From Thysanoteuthis rhombus (lineage: Eukaryota; Mollusca; Cephalopoda; Oegopsida; Thysanoteuthidae), in assembly GCA_963457665.1 (NCBI GenBank), contig OY735211.1, positions 39,100,217 through 39,164,216 of the forward strand: 64,000 bases of DNA. The letters are read 5' to 3'. Of this stretch, positions 12,126-25,099 are shown piece after piece. The first letter of the stretch is position 1. Each line of letters begins with the position of its first letter. The notes under the pieces were generated by a model. It saw nothing but the letters and a program-made list of their open reading frames with translations, was not told where the DNA came from and ran no database searches. Made by a program: the position numbers and the translations under genes.

Positions 12126-13302
12126 GATTGTTCCTTACTCCAAACTGTAGCTCCTACCTATACAGCAAATTCATTGTGGCTAGGTTTTGAATTTGATAAT
12201 TTGTCACTATCTATCAATCTTACTTTTCAAGTGACTAAATTTTCCATTCTAGTTCAACATTTTCTTTTTAGTTAATATATATATATAGATATAGATATAG
12301 ATATATATAATTGTAAGAGAAACTTTAAGATTCTTTAATTTTATTCCGAAAATTGTTTCTTCAGTTGTAAGAATTGTCAATCAATTAAAATGCATTAATG
12401 TTTGGAGAGATAGGTAACCAAAAGCAATGGATCCAATCTTGGTCAGTTTGAGGGATCATTGTATTGATTGGAACCAGGGAAAGGGAAAAACATTTGGCTC
12501 TAGTCCATTTGACTGACTGATAGGTAGTTGGGTGGGTAGGAATATCAAACTTTGAATGCCATACACAAATTGTTCAAGTATATTAATTGAATCGCACAAT
12601 CCGGTGTTAGTACCGGCAAGAAAGTGGTTCTTTTCCAACCATGTATATAAGAATACTTTATTACTTCGGATAACCATTCAAGCCACGTGTATTTTGGTGT
12701 GTATTGGAACCCTAGGATAACCCGTAAAGACACCCATAAATTGTTGAACTGCATAAAACAGTCATCAAGAATATGAAATCATTGTAATAAAATAACACTA
12801 CTTTTCAAAGAGAGGAAAATTAACAAAAAAGTTAAATAATGTTTATCTCTTATTTCTTACAATGTATGATAATACATATATTACAATATTCTATCTGATA
12901 ATTGAAAGTGTTCTTTAAAAAAAGTATTCGATAAAAGCTTGATGTTTTACAACCCGGAAAATTGAACTTTAAGGTTAGCGGAAAATAATTTTCTAATTCT
13001 TTGGGTGAAGATGTGGGTAGAGAATCAAATCAAAGAAGTTTTTCCTGTATAATTAGCATTCTTGAAGATGATATCATAAGTTTGTTGGCATGCAGTCTGA
13101 AATTAAAACCTACTCAACGGATTTGATATTCATATGGATGAACATAAATAGAAATGACATGAAAGATTAGTCATGTCTATTATTATACTTACTTTAATAT
13201 TTCCAAATATTTTATCCACATCTTATACTCCATGAATTACATCATTTTATTCAAAATTGATATCAACAATCAAAATTCAAGAAATATATCAAATATACTC
13301 AC
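12126..13302. other. Intron, AT-rich, no feature recognised
   Basis: AT-rich sequence with a short TATATAGATATAGATATATA microsatellite near 12,276-12,308. Two overlapping minus-strand ORFs at 12,456-12,754 show no recognisable domain and no supporting splice sites. It lies between the proposed donor at 13,302 and the mega-exon acceptor at 9,297. Confidence 0.4.
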
Positions 13303-13435
13303 TCTCTTTCCCACAAAGCTTGACACTGAGTTCTATCTTCACTTTTTTCCCGCTTTTTTTCTTCTTAATCGTAATTTCAAGCATTTCCAATTCAACTAAT
13401 TGTGGTAATTTCACTGTAGACCTTGGTTTGACATC
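13303..13435 (-). CDS. Exon: C-terminal half of Cys-flanked F5/8C-like domain (copy 2)
   Basis: A 133-bp exon, phase 0 in and phase 1 out. Acceptor TTTAATTACAG ends at 13,436; donor GTGAGT starts at 13,302. It encodes 44 residues beginning DVKPRSTVKLPQ and ending KIELSVKLCGKE, then the split codon A|AA into the 9,296 mega-exon. The closing V-x-I-E-L-S-V-x-x-C strand resembles the end of F5/8C (discoidin) domains, which finish with a hydrophobic strand and a Cys paired to the first Cys. It has exactly the same length and phases as the exon at 62,431-62,563 and aligns to it without gaps (16 of 44 identical, including P4, T7-V8, LPQ at 10-12, IELSV and the Cys). The Lys-rich centre (IKKKKSGKK) is its own feature. 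Probably extracellular. The family assignment is inference. Confidence 0.85.
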
Positions 13436-14113
13436 CTGTAATTAAATCAGAGTGTCACACAAAGTCATTCAAATATATCTGATATGATCTGGCCATATTA
13501 TTTAATCATTCGGGAACAAGTCAAAATTGACCTTAAAAGACAAGAAGAAATGCAAGATAGTGACAAGTTTTTCAATTTGTATTTATTTCAGTAGATGAAG
13601 TATTATCAATCATTATTATTGATTTTTGCTACTATTCAACTTTATCCTGATTTTTGTTGCTTTCTATCACAACTTAACTAAGGCTGGGTACTGTTCAGCA
13701 TTGAGTAAATGAATAAACAGCATGCATTTGAATTCTCACCAGGAACCTATTCTTTATTCTGATTTGTGCTATTGATTGTGCTATTCATTCATACCCTGAA
13801 AATCAACAACAACAACAAGATGAAGGTAAATAGTTGCAAAAGTTGATGACAATGAAATGCAAGTTTTTATCCAATATATTTTATTACGTATATATTCGCA
13901 CACTTTTGCACATTTTTTTTACAATTTTTCCATATCATAATTGTTAAGATGAACAAATTCTTTTTATATATTAGCTAATAATTTGATTTGCATGTTTGTT
14001 ATAACCACATAAAACATTTTCAGTTCACTTTCTTCACAAAACAACACTCACACGCATATTATCATACAATGTATAAAAAGATATACCATTTATGTGAAAA
14101 GCATCTTACTCAC
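13436..14113. other. 678-bp intron splitting the F5/8C-like domain
   Basis: Phase-0 intron on the minus strand, GTGAGTAAG at the 5' end and TTTAATTACAG at the 3' end. AT-rich, with a short (CAA)n near 13,806. No gene is seen inside; a plus-strand ORF at 13,988-14,233 overlaps the exon in antisense and is not supported. Confidence 0.7.
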
Positions 14114-14382
14114 CATAAATATTACAACTGTACCATTCACAAAAGTTGCTTTCAAATCATAAGAACGGACATTTATTGGTTGTACAAGTCGTGCACTAAC
14201 AGGAACTTTTGGATCATTGATAATCACTTTTAGGCTTGGATTGGTATCCTTTCTTTTAAATTTGAACTTTTTACCGCCAGCAACTATGTTTTCAATTTTT
14301 CTTTTATTGGTTGATGGAATAATATCCACATTACCATCTTGAAGATTTTCCTTTGTAATTTCCTCTTCATGGTAACATATCT
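14114..14382 (-). CDS. Exon: N-terminal half of Cys-flanked F5/8C-like domain
   Basis: A 269-bp exon, phase 1 in and phase 0 out. A strong acceptor (TATTTCTTTTTTCTGCAG, ending at 14,383) and a consensus donor GTGAGTAAG at 14,113 bound it. It encodes 89 full codons starting ICYHEEEITKEN and ending NGTVVIFM. With the next exon it makes a domain of about 129 residues from Cys to Cys. The block PSLKVIINDPKVPVSARLV then VRSYDLKATFVNGT parallels the F5/8C pattern (W-L-x-V-D-L plus K-V-T-x-V ... V-T-S-Y-x-L-x-Y-S-x-D-G), including the likely core strand order; the usual Trp residues are missing. It follows the 49,327 donor in phase (G + AG gives E), so the reading is ...HASTT-E-ICYHEEE. It is separated from that exon by about 35 kb of element-filled intron; linkage is inferred from phase and architecture. 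Confidence 0.8.
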
Positions 14383-15470
14383 CTGCAGAAAAAAGAAATA
14401 ACTAATAATCAGCATCTTCTATAGAACATAATGCAAGTCTTAATAAAGCATTTCAAAACGTAGGACTGATTCTCAAAAATCCTTCAATAACAACCAAGCA
14501 ATCCTTTAAGTATCCCAAATAGTATCCAAAGATAGTATCCACATATTTATGGATATTTAACTAATAGCTAATAATCTTACATCCATATGGATCATTAAAC
14601 ATGGGCATATATCTTGATGGCCACTACATATCAAGAAGATCAAGAAGTGTGAAAAGTTATCATCTAAGTAAAATGGGCTGATTTCCAGTTTTCAAGTAAT
14701 CCTTGCTGCTCATCTGCATGATGAAGTTGATGTGAAATGGTAAATATTGATAAACTTCAAGTAAGCATCACCAAATCAACTCATCATATCTTGGATATTC
14801 CTTGTAATATTTGTATCATGTAGAAACCGAACAAATTGCATTTGTTTATACTATTTACATTAAAAGAGTAAAACACTTTCATGCTAGAATACAAGTTTAA
14901 CCATATCTATGTGTATGTGTGAATGTATGCCAAAAGCATAAACATATCAGTTCTATCATTGGTAATTCATACAAATAACAAATATGTGCAGATTCATTCA
15001 TGTATAAATGCATGTATATAAAAATTGAATAATTTCATTCTAATCTTCTATCTACTAGTATGAAGTAATAGATAAAATAGGTACAACTGTATACTTATTT
15101 GATATCTTTCGATAATAATCATGTCATAATAGTCAAAAATTACTCCGTTTTTATTCCAATGTTTCTATATGCGTTTCATTATTATGTAAGCAGTTTCTGC
15201 TATGTATAGCTTCTATAGATACAAGCAACATTATTCTGTTAATTGTGCCAACACAAGGTCTCTATTGAAAGAAGATAACAATTTCATAAATTGTTGTGGC
15301 AATCCAGAAAAGAGGAGATTGGGTTTACCAATATAGCTGAAATAATTATATTCCAGTGCCCTTTAATATATGCACTATACCATTATCGATAAACAGTTTT
15401 ATTGAACTCCCAGCCTATTTGTTAGACTTCTTTTGATAAGAAGAAATATAAGAATAATGTCTTTTGAAAG
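14383..15470. other. Intron, AT-rich, no feature recognised
   Basis: The start of a roughly 35-kb intron of the mucin gene. No ORF, RNA gene or clear repeat is visible apart from AT-rich simple sequence. Confidence 0.4.
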
Positions 15471-15474
15471 CACA

Positions 15475-16180
15475 AAATGGCTATCATAAAAAAACAGTTT
15501 TCATAAAATAAGTTAAAATTCCAACCAGAATTGTTTAAAATGTGGAAAAAGTGTGAAACCTGGTAATTTATTACAGTTGCTCTAATAACATCAAAATGGC
15601 CCCCATGAAAGAAAAAATTTTCTTACATTAATTGAAATTTCAACCAGAGTTGTTCAAATTTTGAAAAAGATATGAAACCTTCAATACTGATGTCCTTTCA
15701 ATGCTCTCTCATCAGAGAAAAGAACACATATGATCTAACTAAAACTGCTGCCATCATCTTGATTGAAAATGGCCCGTTTAAAAATACAAAATTTGTAGTG
15801 AGCAATCATTGAAATTTCAACCAGAATTATTCATAATTTGAAAAAGATGTGGAACCTTCTTCACTGGTAGATAATTTGATGCTCTTTCATTTGAAAGGTT
15901 GCATACAATCTGATTGAAACTGCTGCCATCATCTTGATTTAAAATATCCATGATAAGGAGAAAAAAAATTCAATACATCGTAATAGATTAGGGGAAAAGT
16001 GTTGAATCTTTTTTAATTTTCTCTTATCTGGAAAAAGGAATTACGTGATTTGACCGAAAATACCACCAAGATCTTGATTTAGAAATGCTTGCAATGAAAT
16101 ACACGATTTGTGATATGGATTAATTGGAATTACGACCAGAATTATTCAAAACACGGAATAAATGTGCAAACAAGATACAC
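15475..16180. repeat. Diverged tandem repeat, about 125-310-bp spacing, four units
   Basis: The core AAATTTCAACCAGAATTGTT, followed by a TTGAAAAAGATGTGAAACCT-like stretch, recurs near 15,520, 15,645, 15,815 and 16,125. The companion block CTGCTGCCATCATCTTGATT occurs near 15,744 and 15,920. Units are strongly diverged with indels, so this is old. Confidence 0.7.
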
Positions 16181-16199
16181 ACGATCTATCAAGAACTGC

Positions 16200-17124
16200 A
16201 GCAGCCAGCTTCATTCTAATTTGTGTTTTTTAAGTTAAATAAAGTTTGCTACTGTTGTAACCAAGTATTTCAATTCATTATATCTATCACAACAGTCATT
16301 TTGAAAATGAGGACACTCAAGATGAATGGTTCCAAACTGGGTGTCCGCAAAGGTATTACAGGTGATCTACTAGCTTGTTGGGTAGGTGATCCTAGAAAAA
16401 TCCTGTGGTCCATGGGCTAATTCATTTAAATATAAAGGGGTCTTTGGAAATAATTATATTTGAAAACCCAGTATTGAGCCATGAGTCAAACTTGGTTATG
16501 GGTACGGTACAATTTCAAATCAAAGTCATTTTAAATGATAAAAAATCCTATGCATTATTCTGCTTACTGGTACTGCTGTTTTCTGATTATTTATTTCTCC
16601 TCTTGCAGCTTTTTACATAAAAAACAATTGAGGTAAAGAAGGCTAATTGCTGTCAACTATAATCAAACGAAATTTAAATTTTCTCCCTCTCCATCCGTTA
16701 ATACAATATAATGAACAAGGATAACATTGAAAGAGAGTGCGTGTATGCTCAAGTAATGATCATATTTTAGTTGACAATGTTGAAATTGACAACATCTCTT
16801 GTTTGATTTGCTAATACTTTCATGCTAGCATATAGGTTCAACCTATGTGGCTGGATGTGAGTATGTACAAAAAAAGCATTATTATATATGTTCTATCCTT
16901 TATAAATGTTACATAGATGTATATATCCATGCATATACAAAGTTCAATTATTTGATTCTAACCTACTCATATAAAATCATAAAGAAAAATAGAAACAACA
17001 ATCGTACTTATATAATATCACCCATTAAAAATTACCAAACATGTGTCAAACATTAATCAGTTATAGGTGTAATGTTTCTATCTTGTGTTATGTGGAAACA
17101 GTTTTTACTATGCATAGCTTCCAT
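16200..17124. other. Intron, no feature recognised
   Basis: AT-rich sequence with short unrelated ORFs in both strands. None has a recognisable domain, repeat or splice context. Confidence 0.4.
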
Positions 17125-19152
17125 ACATGCTAGGGACACCACAGTCACTAGACATGCTAAAAGCGCACACTCAATTTTTCAAGCTTGAACTGATAAATAG
17201 ATATGAGCTTCTTACTGAACCAGAGAAGCGCAACACTAACATCAACAGATTCAACAACAAAATAACAACCTCTCCTATTGGAGTAGCTACAATGTTTAGA
17301 CCAAAGAGCTTACAAACCATCAGTAAAATCATAGGTGAAAACAAAAATCTCATGGAAAAATGCAGAAATCTCAAGCCACCAAGAGAAAATTAAAGCAACC
17401 ATTTAAATAAAATCATCCAAAAGAGACAATGAGAAGACAAAAAAGATACATGACAGCAATCATTGAAATAAGTCTTGGGAAAAGACGGGGCTTCAAAGCT
17501 ATTGAGAAAAATCTTAATACAGGAAAGATACAAATAACAACTCTACTTGAAGAAGGTGTAGACCTAACAACAGCCAGAGACCAGATTATTGAACGTGCCC
17601 AAGAATTCTACCAAAAACTCTACCCTTCCAAACAACAACGAGGATATGTACAATGCGAGCAATCAGTTCAAGGACTTCCCAGAAGTTACGCCATGGGAAG
17701 TGAAACAAGTAATCAAACAAACAAATACAGAAGAGCCCCTGGAGCAGATAACATCTCCATCAATCTATTCACAAGAGCTGGTAAGGTCATCACCAGGAAA
17801 GTGGCCATTTTATTCAACTTGTGCCTAAAACAAAGAAGAGTCCATGAAGACTGGAACACTGCAATCATAATGCTGTTACATTAAAAAGGAAACTCAAAAG
17901 ATCTCAATAACCACAAACCAATAAGTGTACTCAACTGCATCTACAAACCCTTCACCAAAGTTATACCAACCGAATCACCAAAACGCAACACAAAAACAAA
18001 CCACGGAACAAGCTAGCTTTAGAAGAATCTACTCAACCATGGACCATATCTATGCAATAAATCAACAAAAAGAGAAAGCAGCAGAATATAAAACGTCACT
18101 CATGGTAGCATTAATTGACTTCAAGAAGGCCTTCCATTCAGTAGAAATTCCCAAGGTCACTGATGCTATCACTCAAGGTGTGTGTATGTATGTATATATA
18201 TATATGAGTATTGCAACATAAATACTGTCAGAGCAGCTACTTTATCAGGCTACACAAAGACCCTTCCAGCTCAAAAGGGGTAAGAAGGTGAAATCAGCCG
18301 ACACAAACTCTTTACAGCCTACCTCAAGATGATTTTCCAAAACCTAGACTGGAAAAACAAAAGAATCAGAATACTTAAGTAACCTTAGATTAACAGACGA
18401 CATCATCCTTTAAGTAGAGAACCTTCAGAACCTCCAACTATTGCTAGACGATCTGAATGAAGAAAGCAAGAAAGTTGGCCTTCACTTGAAGTCTAGCAGA
18501 AAAAAAGTATAGTGCGACAATCATGTTTGAAATAAACACACAACAATTAAAAATACAAAACTGGAGAAAGTAGACCACTACATCTACTCAGGACAATGAA
18601 TCTCCATGAAATCCTCAAAAGAAGAAGAAATCAAGCAAATTATCACTTTAGGATGGTAAATCTTCTGAAGAGCAAGAACAAGAAAATCCCATTATTTCTA
18701 GAAAGAAGGGTATACAACCAATGAATACTCCCGATAGTTACCTATGGAGCTGAAACATGGAACCTAACCAAGAGACTGACCCTCAAACTGAGAACCATGC
18801 AACATGCAGATGAGAGAATTATGCTTAACATTACATGGAAAAATCACAAGACAGCATAATATATTAGGAAAAAAGCAGGAGTCTGAGACATCATAGAATC
18901 CTTTAGGAAACTCAGATGGCAATGGGCTGGTCATGTCGCAAGATTGGTAGTCAACCAATGGACATCACAACTCACAACATGGATCCCTAGAGATCAAATG
19001 CAGAACTGAGGCCGACAGAATATGAGATGGCAAGACGAACTGGACAGATTCATAAAATATTGGCCCAACAATACCCACGATAAAGAAGTGTGGTGAATCC
19101 TGGAGAAAGTCCAATGACACACAATAAAAGACTGATGATGATGATGATGATG
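17125..19152 (+). mobile_element. RTE-type LINE, 5'-truncated and decayed (copy 1)
   Basis: Plus-strand fragments follow the order of an RTE-like endonuclease/reverse-transcriptase protein. There is a linker (NRFNNKITTSPIG near 17,240-17,280), a pre-RT region (RAQEFYQKLYP near 17,600), then RT blocks WNTAIIMLLH (17,850-17,880), a STMDHI-x-AINQ block (about 18,036), IDFKKAFHSVEIPK (about 18,114-18,156) and an RT box near 18,390-18,410 reading LTDDIIL, which still has both catalytic Asp residues. It ends in the family 3' end AAAAGACTGATGATGATGATG at about 19,126-19,151, a short trinucleotide tail typical of RTE elements. The endonuclease domain is missing, and frames and stops interrupt it throughout. 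It is antisense to the mucin gene. Confidence 0.8.
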
Positions 19153-20099
19153 GAAACTCATAGAGAATTTGAATATCATTGAAGGTAAAACCTGTTGAGA
19201 AAAAGAGCATGTTAACATGTTCTAAGGTAAAAATCAACAAGTTTTACAACAGAAAATATTTCTATATAATCATACTTGTGTGTGTATTTTTATATAATTG
19301 TACAGAGTGTATGGATGTATAGAAATGAATACTCATTAAATATTTTTCATTTGTACATTTATCTCACTGTGCATATGTAACAGCAAAATTGCGGAACTAG
19401 TGATTTTGAGAAATTCTAGATCATTCAGTGATTTCATGAAATCCGTAGTTCCACAATCAGTATAGTAATGGTTAACAAGCTTTTTATGCTGACCATTATT
19501 AATGTAATTAGTTTGATACTCACTGGGTGCCACAGACTAAATCAAACTTAGTAGATATCAATAAAAATATTTACAATATATAAACAGCTCAGTTTGATAT
19601 AGGACCACAGCAGTGAGGCGCCCGGTGAGGATTGATCAAATTACAGCAGTAACGGTCAGAATTGTAATGGAAGATATAGCATCCCCTCAGTTTATCAGTT
19701 TTCAAGTTCTGAGGTCTTCCAGAGCATTCTATGCCCATGAGCTCAAAATCTCTTTTTTAAAACTTCGCAAGCCATTTCCTCCATGTGTTTGCATACATAC
19801 TGCATATTTACCATAAGCTTCAGTGATACATTGCCCTACTTCAACTGCAATGTAAATTATCAACTTTTTGCAAACAATTATTAAAGAGTATACACATATA
19901 AGCAATAAAGAGCAAAGTAAACTTGAAGGAGAGCCTAAAATTTTCTTAACATAGTGCAAAAAATGACACAGGGTGTTCCATCAGGCAGTTACACCTGCTG
20001 ACAAGTGCTTAATATTGATTGTTTGTTGTTGTTGCTGTTGTTAATGGACAGCTTTTGAATAAATATACTTCAGAACAAATGAATGTCTGAAAGACTTCA
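19153..20099. other. Intron, no feature recognised
   Basis: AT-rich sequence; a (TTG)n-like tract lies near 20,020-20,042. No coding or repeat family is recognised. The exact start of the following Gypsy fossil is not visible. Confidence 0.35.
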
Positions 20100-23000
20100 G
20101 CTTATTCCAGATTCAAAATCGGGAAAGATTGAAATGGTCAGAGATGATGAACGAGTAAAGTCACAAATGGTTTAAATACAAAAAAAGCACATCAACAAAA
20201 TAAAACTGAGCAGAAAAATGCACCCCAAGTCACCGAAAAGAAAAGAGTTGGTCATAGACTTCAAAGTCATAAGAGGTATGATAGAAATTGCTGTCCAACA
20301 AAAGGGAAAATATGATAAAAAATACAGGAAAATGAATCATTTCTCTGCATCTGCAAGACAAAAATAAAAAATGTTTGTGAAATACAGCAAGAAAACAGTT
20401 GATATTTTTTGAGTTCGGTAAAACAAGGACAAACGAAAAGAAAGACGGATTCATGGTACAAAAAAATTTTGAATCTGTAACACACATAAATATGATTGGA
20501 TGTAGAATATATGAAGTTTTAAAAAATAAGCCTCCCTGAAAACAGCATTTTAGTATGTGAAAGAAAATTCATAACTTCAACAGAAAATAAAGGTTTAGAA
20601 ATTCACGCTTGAAATATTTGTGATTGAAAGCCAGGGTACTGAAAATTCATTGTCAAAAGAGAGAGCACTTGAAATGGGTCTCATATTTATCGTTGATGAA
20701 ACGAAAAACGACATATTTGACACTTGGAGGTTGTAAGGAAAGAAAATCAGTAAAGATCTGCTTGAAAGAAAAAGCAAAATATTGAGTCAATATAGCTAGG
20801 CAGATTCCATTTCCCATTTTACTCAAAGTAAAATCAGGACCACAATGACTGGAGCATAATGGAATCATTGTGAAAGTCACACAACCAACTGACTGGTGTG
20901 CATCGATTGTTCCAGTCCGGAAGAAAAATGGAGACATATGATTCTGTGTTGATTTGGAAGAATTGAATCAAGAAGTTAAGATATATCGTATAAAAAATGT
21001 TATATGTTACTAAACTTGGATGATATAGCACTGAAACTGCAAGAAACTACCACATTCTCTAAATGCCCAATATGGTTTTCAGCAAATTCCTTTTGAGACA
21101 GTCGTTTACTAGCAACTTTCATCACTCCTTTCAAACGTTATTGTTTTAAACAAATGCCTTTTGGAATCACATTAGCTGTGGAAGTGTTCCAATCACTAGA
21201 GAATTTGAATGGAGCAGATGTCATAATTGATGATATTTTGGTGTATGGTAAATCTACAGCAGAAAAGGATGAGGTATTGGAGGAAAATTAAAAAAACTAT
21301 CAAGCAAGATGGCCTACATCAGAATTGCCTGTTCCTACATCAACAGCAGAACTGAGACCTGTTATTGTTATGATAATGTATCTTGGGAGATTTTCGTCAG
21401 ATTTGTTAAATACCATTCAGTTTATGATATAACTGCTTAAAAAAGATATAGAGTGGATGTGAGATCAACCCCAAGTTAATGCATTTATAAAAATATAAGA
21501 ATTGCTCTTGAAGGCACCTATTTTGTCATTTTATGACCCGTCAAAACACATCATTGTTAGTGCTGGTGCAAGCAGTTACAGATTAGGTGCAACATCATTT
21601 CAACACGTAAAGGGTGAAAGGAAACCCGTAGCTTTTGCCTCATATGCCCTGTTACTAACAGTAAGAAATTATGCTCAGATTGAAAAGGAGAGCCTAACAG
21701 CAGTCTGGGCCAGTGAGAAATTCAATCATTATATCGCAGGACTCGAATCTTTTCAATTGCATACCATTCACAAGCCTTTAGTCCCCTTGATAAATACACA
21801 GACATTACATTAAACACCACTGAGATGTCAAAGATTGCTAATGAGCCTATCACAATTCAACACTGTCACCGAACATGTTCTAGGGAAACTACTTGTAGTT
21901 CCTGATACTCTCTCTTGTGGTCCCATGAGATGGAAGCACAGGGTTATTCATAAATTTTGTTGTAGAAACTATACATGCATCTGATAAACACTCCAAGAAA
22001 TTCAAAAAGCCACCCTTGCCAACCTTATTATGCAAAAAGTGATTAATTTTACACATAATGGATGGTCAACAAAAAAAAAAGTATCAAGGAAGAGGTTAAA
22101 AACCTTCTTTTTCTTATCGGAACATTGACTCAGAAAGAATTATTATTCTATCAGCATAGAATTGTAATCCCCCCAAAATTATGAGCTAAAGTCCTTCACT
22201 CAATACACATTGGCCATAGGGGTCTGGACAAGTGCAGGGATCAGTTTAATTCTTCAGCATGGTGGCCAGGAATATTGCAAGAAATTGAGAGCATGGTGAA
22301 AAAACATAATTTTTGTAATCAACACCATCCTGAAAATCAACATGAAACCTCTTAAACCAACAACTTCATATGACAGACAATGGCAAAGAATTGGCACTGA
22401 TTGGTGTACATGATATAGACAGAAGTACTTAGTCGATGCTGACTATTTTTCATGGTACTTGGAAATTTAACATATCTTTTTAGTAACCAATACAAAAGTA
22501 ATTGGAAAATTAGAAAAAAAATTCTTGCCATTTAGGGTATTCTAAATGAAGTTGTCAGCGACAATAGAGGTCAGTTTGTGAGCACTACTTTTGGAGATTT
22601 TGTGAAAAATATGGATTCATTAACATCACTACAAGCTGTCATTTTCCACAAGTAAATGGGAGGATAGAAAGTGGTATGAAAATAACTAAAAGACTTCTAA
22701 AACAGCCCGATATTTTCCTTGCGCTGATAACATACAGACGTACTCCTATGTTAACCACAGGAGCAAGTCCTGGCAGAATTAATAATGGGAAGGAAAATTA
22801 GAACCACCCAGACAAATTGGAATCTACATGGTCTGACTTACGAAAAGTCAGGAAAGACGATGAAGAACAAAAGTCAAGGATGAAAAGGAAGTATAATAAA
22901 AACTCATGGTGTTTGTTCATTCCACCCACTTGAAGTTAGTGATAAAGTGAGCATCAAAATTGATCAAGAAAAATCGTGGGACACTATAGGACTAATAAAA

Positions 23001-23170
23001 GTGATTGATTCAAGAAATAGAACATATATTGAGCAAACAAAGTATGGAGATCTCAGGCGAAATAGAAAACATATTTTATCTGTGGGAGATGAGAACTGTA
23101 CAATTTCAAAATCAGATATAAAAAGGCTGTATGGTGAAATCAAATACTGTGAATTCACCCTAAAATAATG
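20100..23170 (+). mobile_element. Ty3/Gypsy LTR retrotransposon fossil (pol), copy 1
   Basis: Old, heavily broken plus-strand pol region with many breaks. Parts recognised in order: reverse transcriptase at about 20,850-21,290 (an IVPVRKKNG block and an IIDDILVYG box), RNase H at about 21,500-21,815 (GATSFQ and KPVAFASYALL blocks), and an integrase-like part at about 22,150-23,160. The wording of the RT is closest to the K02A2.6/mag-type Gypsy proteins found in many invertebrates. Paired terminal repeats were not found by eye, so the ends are approximate. It lies antisense to the mucin gene within its large intron. No age estimate beyond 'old' can be given from one copy. Confidence 0.75.
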
Positions 23171-24830
23171 CCAGATCATAACATTCTTTGAAAATCATTA
23201 AGAATTTCATAACATTACACACAGACACACACTCTCAAAAAATCAAACAGATACAAGTATATAAAAAACAAAGAGAGTAATGGAAAGGTAAGAGAAAGAG
23301 AGAAATAGATAGTATTTGCATAGAGATTGAAAAAAAGAATTAGACCATTTCAAAAGGAAATCAAATATTTCAACATTTTCTTGCTCAACATTCATGAGTG
23401 ATAAGATGCAATACTTACTCTCGAGATTTAAGACACAAGTATGCTAGAAAAGTGTAATGAAACATGGTTGCTAAAGAAAAAAAGTTTATATTTAACATTT
23501 TCAATTATAGTCATGGGAAATTTGTAAAAAATCGTTAAATTTTTATCTACCATTAGAATTAGATTTCACAAGAAGGCTTGCCTGCCTCAAAAATCAGCAT
23601 TAGAAATCTTGTTCATTACCAGGGTCCAAACACTGGCCTCCAACATCAGTGAGAATTATGTAACTACTTCACCCCAAGTAGTCTTGGTATATGACTTAAG
23701 CATTTATTTTATTGTAAAATGAAATATTAGAATGAGGGGATTTGAGTGATGAGACAGAGAAACTGACAAGATTTATGCACAAGAATGAAGTGACAGATAT
23801 TTTGAAAACAGAATACTCCACATGTACGTTTTTCTCAAATGAAATTCCAACAGAAAATATTTCTATTGGCTATCATCACACATAACCACAAACTTCCTTA
23901 TGTATAATCAGTTTCTATTTACTTTGAGTTATTTTTCTCTCCACCATATCAATGAATGAATAGTTAAAATTTTGGGCCATTGCCTAGTTGAATATATTGG
24001 TCAAAAAGAAAATAAGATTTTCTGACTTGTATTTAGGTGTTGGTTGTGGAGGAGCGGCTTTGATATCTATTTCCTTAGGTAAAAAAAAGATTTTTATACA
24101 ATGGGGAATTAATTGTAGATGGTGGCCAGTTTGAAAAAATTTTTAGAATAATAGGAAACTGGGTTAGGTGGTCAACCTAGAAAGTGACAAGAAGTGATCT
24201 GATTTTGGAGGCATACCTTACAGACATCACCAAATATAGGCAAGACCATAGCTAATTCGACAGCCAGGAGACAAAAAAATGTATGTTTTTTATCTCAATT
24301 AATAGAAGTATGCTCAGACAAATAAATCCATGTGGGGAGACCTCCTTCTCCTCCACTGGACAATTTTTAACCCCATTCTAATTCAGAACAATTTATTAGC
24401 ATTATACTGATAACATATGACCTCCTAATGTACTACTTGACTTATGTATATTTTGAGATTCAACCAATTTGATGAAATTCAATTTTACCATTTTGGTATA
24501 AAGACATAAAACAAAAGACGATATTACTCACATGAAAGAAATAAAGAGATTCCCACTTCCCACTTTGAATCCACACAATACATGAAGGTAGTGAACAGGA
24601 ATAGGAGAAGAGGAAGAAAAACTCAATCTTCTTGCACTTATTTTTGATGCAAGGTTAGCTTTTCGCATTAGAAGCATGGGAGTTGCAAGAAAGGTAGATA
24701 AACCTTGAGTGAAAGAAGTCTGAGTGCTGTAAGGAAAGTAGGTAAACCTTTAACAGAAGATTGAGAAAAATGAATTAGCCACTCAACGGGTCAGCATCCT
24801 TCATATTAAACACAGTGTGTCATTTTAGAG
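23171..24830. other. Intron, no feature recognised
   Basis: AT-rich sequence after the Gypsy fossil. No ORF with a recognisable domain, no clear repeat and no splice-bounded frame were seen. Confidence 0.4.
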
Positions 24831-24908
24831 GATGAAGGGTCAATCCCTGTTTTTACATCAACTAGACAAACTTACAAGTAATTGTATTGGAAAAATCATA
24901 AGAGAACC

Positions 24909-24910
<2 letters not shown>

Positions 24911-24946
<36 letters not shown>

Positions 24947-24984
24947 TTCTCTGTCTGTCCGTCTGTCTCTCCCTCTCTCTCTCA
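24911..24984. repeat. (CT)n / (CTGT)n microsatellite
   Basis: Alternating CT with imperfect CTGT units over about 74 bp. It produces the Leu/Ser-repeat plus-strand ORF at 24,832-25,059, which is not a gene. Confidence 0.95.
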
Positions 24985-25099
24985 ACCTTATATGCTGGTT
25001 TTTTGACAATTAAAGCACCTAAATCAAAAAGAATGATGACTGTGATTATTTTGTTATGAATGAGCCAACATCTAACAGAGTAAAAATGAGAATCTGAAC

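Noticed and set aside
12456-12754. Overlapping minus-strand ORFs near 12.6 kb
   Set aside because: No recognisable domain and no splice sites in phase with the mucin exons.
14090-14233. Plus-strand ORF over the 14.1-14.4-kb exon
   Set aside because: Antisense to a minus-strand exon with strong splice sites on both sides.
18965-19240. Minus-strand ORFs with His or Ser runs near 19.1 kb
   Set aside because: Antisense of the RTE copy 1 3' end and its trinucleotide tail.
24832-25059. Leu/Ser-rich plus-strand ORF
   Set aside because: Produced by the CT microsatellite.
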